From Psychrobacter sp. ANT_WB68 (GTDB taxonomy: Bacteria > Pseudomonadota > Gammaproteobacteria > Pseudomonadales > Moraxellaceae), in contig NZ_VOAZ01000001.1 of assembly GCF_008369115.1 (NCBI RefSeq), forward strand, positions 372,001-436,000: 64,000 nucleotides of DNA. The letters run 5' to 3'. Each line of letters opens with the position of its first letter. Positions within the stretch are counted from its first letter, which is position 1. Made by a program: the position numbers and the translations under genes. This document shows, one piece after another, positions 63,577-64,000 of this stretch. The notes under the pieces were generated by a model. It saw only the letters and a program-made list of their open reading frames with translations. It was not told the DNA's origin and made no database searches.

Positions 63577-64000
63577 TTATACTAAACGAGCGCTGGCAAG
63601 TTCGGTCAATTGATATAGCCCTTGGCGGTAGCGGTTATCTGGTAAGCTACTAAGCGCTTGTTGCGCAAGTTTGGTCTCTTCTAACGCGCGCTGCTTACAG
63701 TATTCAAGCGAGCCTGAATGACGTACCAGCTCGATAAGCTGCTCAGTATTCGGTGTCTTACCGGTTTGTACGGCGATACGTAACTGCTCATAGCCTGTCT
63801 TATCGCTGTCTTTTAATAACTCAAGAGCTTTAATAGTGGGTAGCGTCGGCTTGCCTTCAGCCAAATCATCACCGAGATTCTTGCCCATCAGTTCACTATC
63901 GCCACTATAATCGAGCACATCATCGACGATTTGGAAGGCATTACCGAAATGTTGACCAAAATCAGCCAATGCCTGCAGGTGCTCAGTTTTGTTTTGTAGA
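63577..64000 (-). CDS. ispB: Polyprenyl diphosphate synthase, C-terminal part (IspB-like)
   Basis: This is the C-terminal 141 codons of a long-chain trans-isoprenyl diphosphate synthase, which makes the side chain of ubiquinone or menaquinone. The second aspartate-rich motif is present (FQIVDDVLDYSGD), followed by MGKNLGDDLAEGKPTLPTI, both typical of octaprenyl-type enzymes. The frame is open to the right edge, and the remaining N-terminal part, with the first Asp-rich motif, lies outside the window. An in-frame TTG at 63969 is not the real start, since the family extends about 190 residues further upstream. Confidence 0.92.
   Translation of the reverse strand, partial: LQNKTEHLQALADFGQHFGNAFQIVDDVLDYSGDSELMGKNLGDDLAEGKPTLPTIKALELLKDSDKTGYEQLRIAVQTGKTPNTEQLIELVRHSGSLEYCKQRALEETKLAQQALSSLPDNRYRQGLYQLTELASARLV

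Overview
The window is a piece of a gammaproteobacterial chromosome. Gene content and protein style point to Moraxellaceae, most likely Psychrobacter: a long-form isocitrate lyase, an enolase-ftsB-ispD run, a purN-purM cluster beside perM-hda, and moderate to low GC judged by eye. The genus is inferred from remembered protein and gene-order similarity, not from a search. No prophage, CRISPR array, rRNA operon or intact insertion sequence is visible. Most of the window is ordinary core genome, with accessory patches near 30.7-32.3 kb, 40-45 kb and 46.4-54 kb.

Layout. 0-5 kb: the end of a Cu(I) P-type ATPase, enolase, FtsB, IspD and a membrane-anchored BLUF photoreceptor. 5-14 kb: tRNA-Glu, a small basic membrane protein, RNase T and dihydroorotase, argininosuccinate synthase, an unknown membrane-anchored protein, a YkuD protein with no signal peptide, a nitroreductase-like protein and a CYTH-CHAD protein. 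14-20 kb: isocitrate lyase, a LysR regulator and succinate-semialdehyde dehydrogenase. 19.6-30.5 kb: purN-purM, perM, hda, a DUF2057 protein, Dps, a YcxB-like protein, serS and transketolase. 30.7-39.8 kb: an AT-rich orphan gene, a NERD nuclease-like protein, an alcohol/aldehyde oxidation cluster (GMC oxidoreductase, DUF779, AldB-type dehydrogenase), a PIF1-like helicase and a GAPDH/Epd-family enzyme. 39.9-46.2 kb: three tRNAs (Ser, Asn, Val), a lipoprotein, an orphan ribbon-helix-helix protein, an SMR pump, a YgjP-like metalloprotein, an EamA transporter, a frameshifted fatty acid hydroxylase and a glutamine amidotransferase-like protein. 46.4-53.5 kb: an organic-acid uptake region (tctCBA, a MatC-like carrier, a divergent GntR regulator, a TauE/SafE permease) with gene debris. 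54-64 kb: a glutathionyl-hydroquinone reductase, hemB, a tripartite RND efflux operon and the end of a polyprenyl diphosphate synthase.

How the genes may work together. The RND operon (MFP, then RND, then OMF, minus strand) is preceded by a promoter whose 19-20 bp spacer carries a near-perfect 22-bp dyad, the layout of MerR-family activated promoters. A second perfect inverted repeat abuts the -35 box. No merR gene lies in the window, so a regulator encoded elsewhere is predicted. The tctCBA genes and the MatC-like carrier with its divergent GntR regulator look like a carboxylate scavenging region without the usual tctDE two-component system. The AldB-like/DUF779/GMC genes are co-oriented and probably oxidise alcohols or aldehydes.

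Nothing here is clearly a wholly new system. The best candidates for a second look are the MerR-type control of the efflux operon, the calcium-loop-like tail on its outer membrane factor, the tail-anchored BLUF protein, the nested inverted repeat between pyrC and rnt, and the AT-rich orphan next to the NERD gene.
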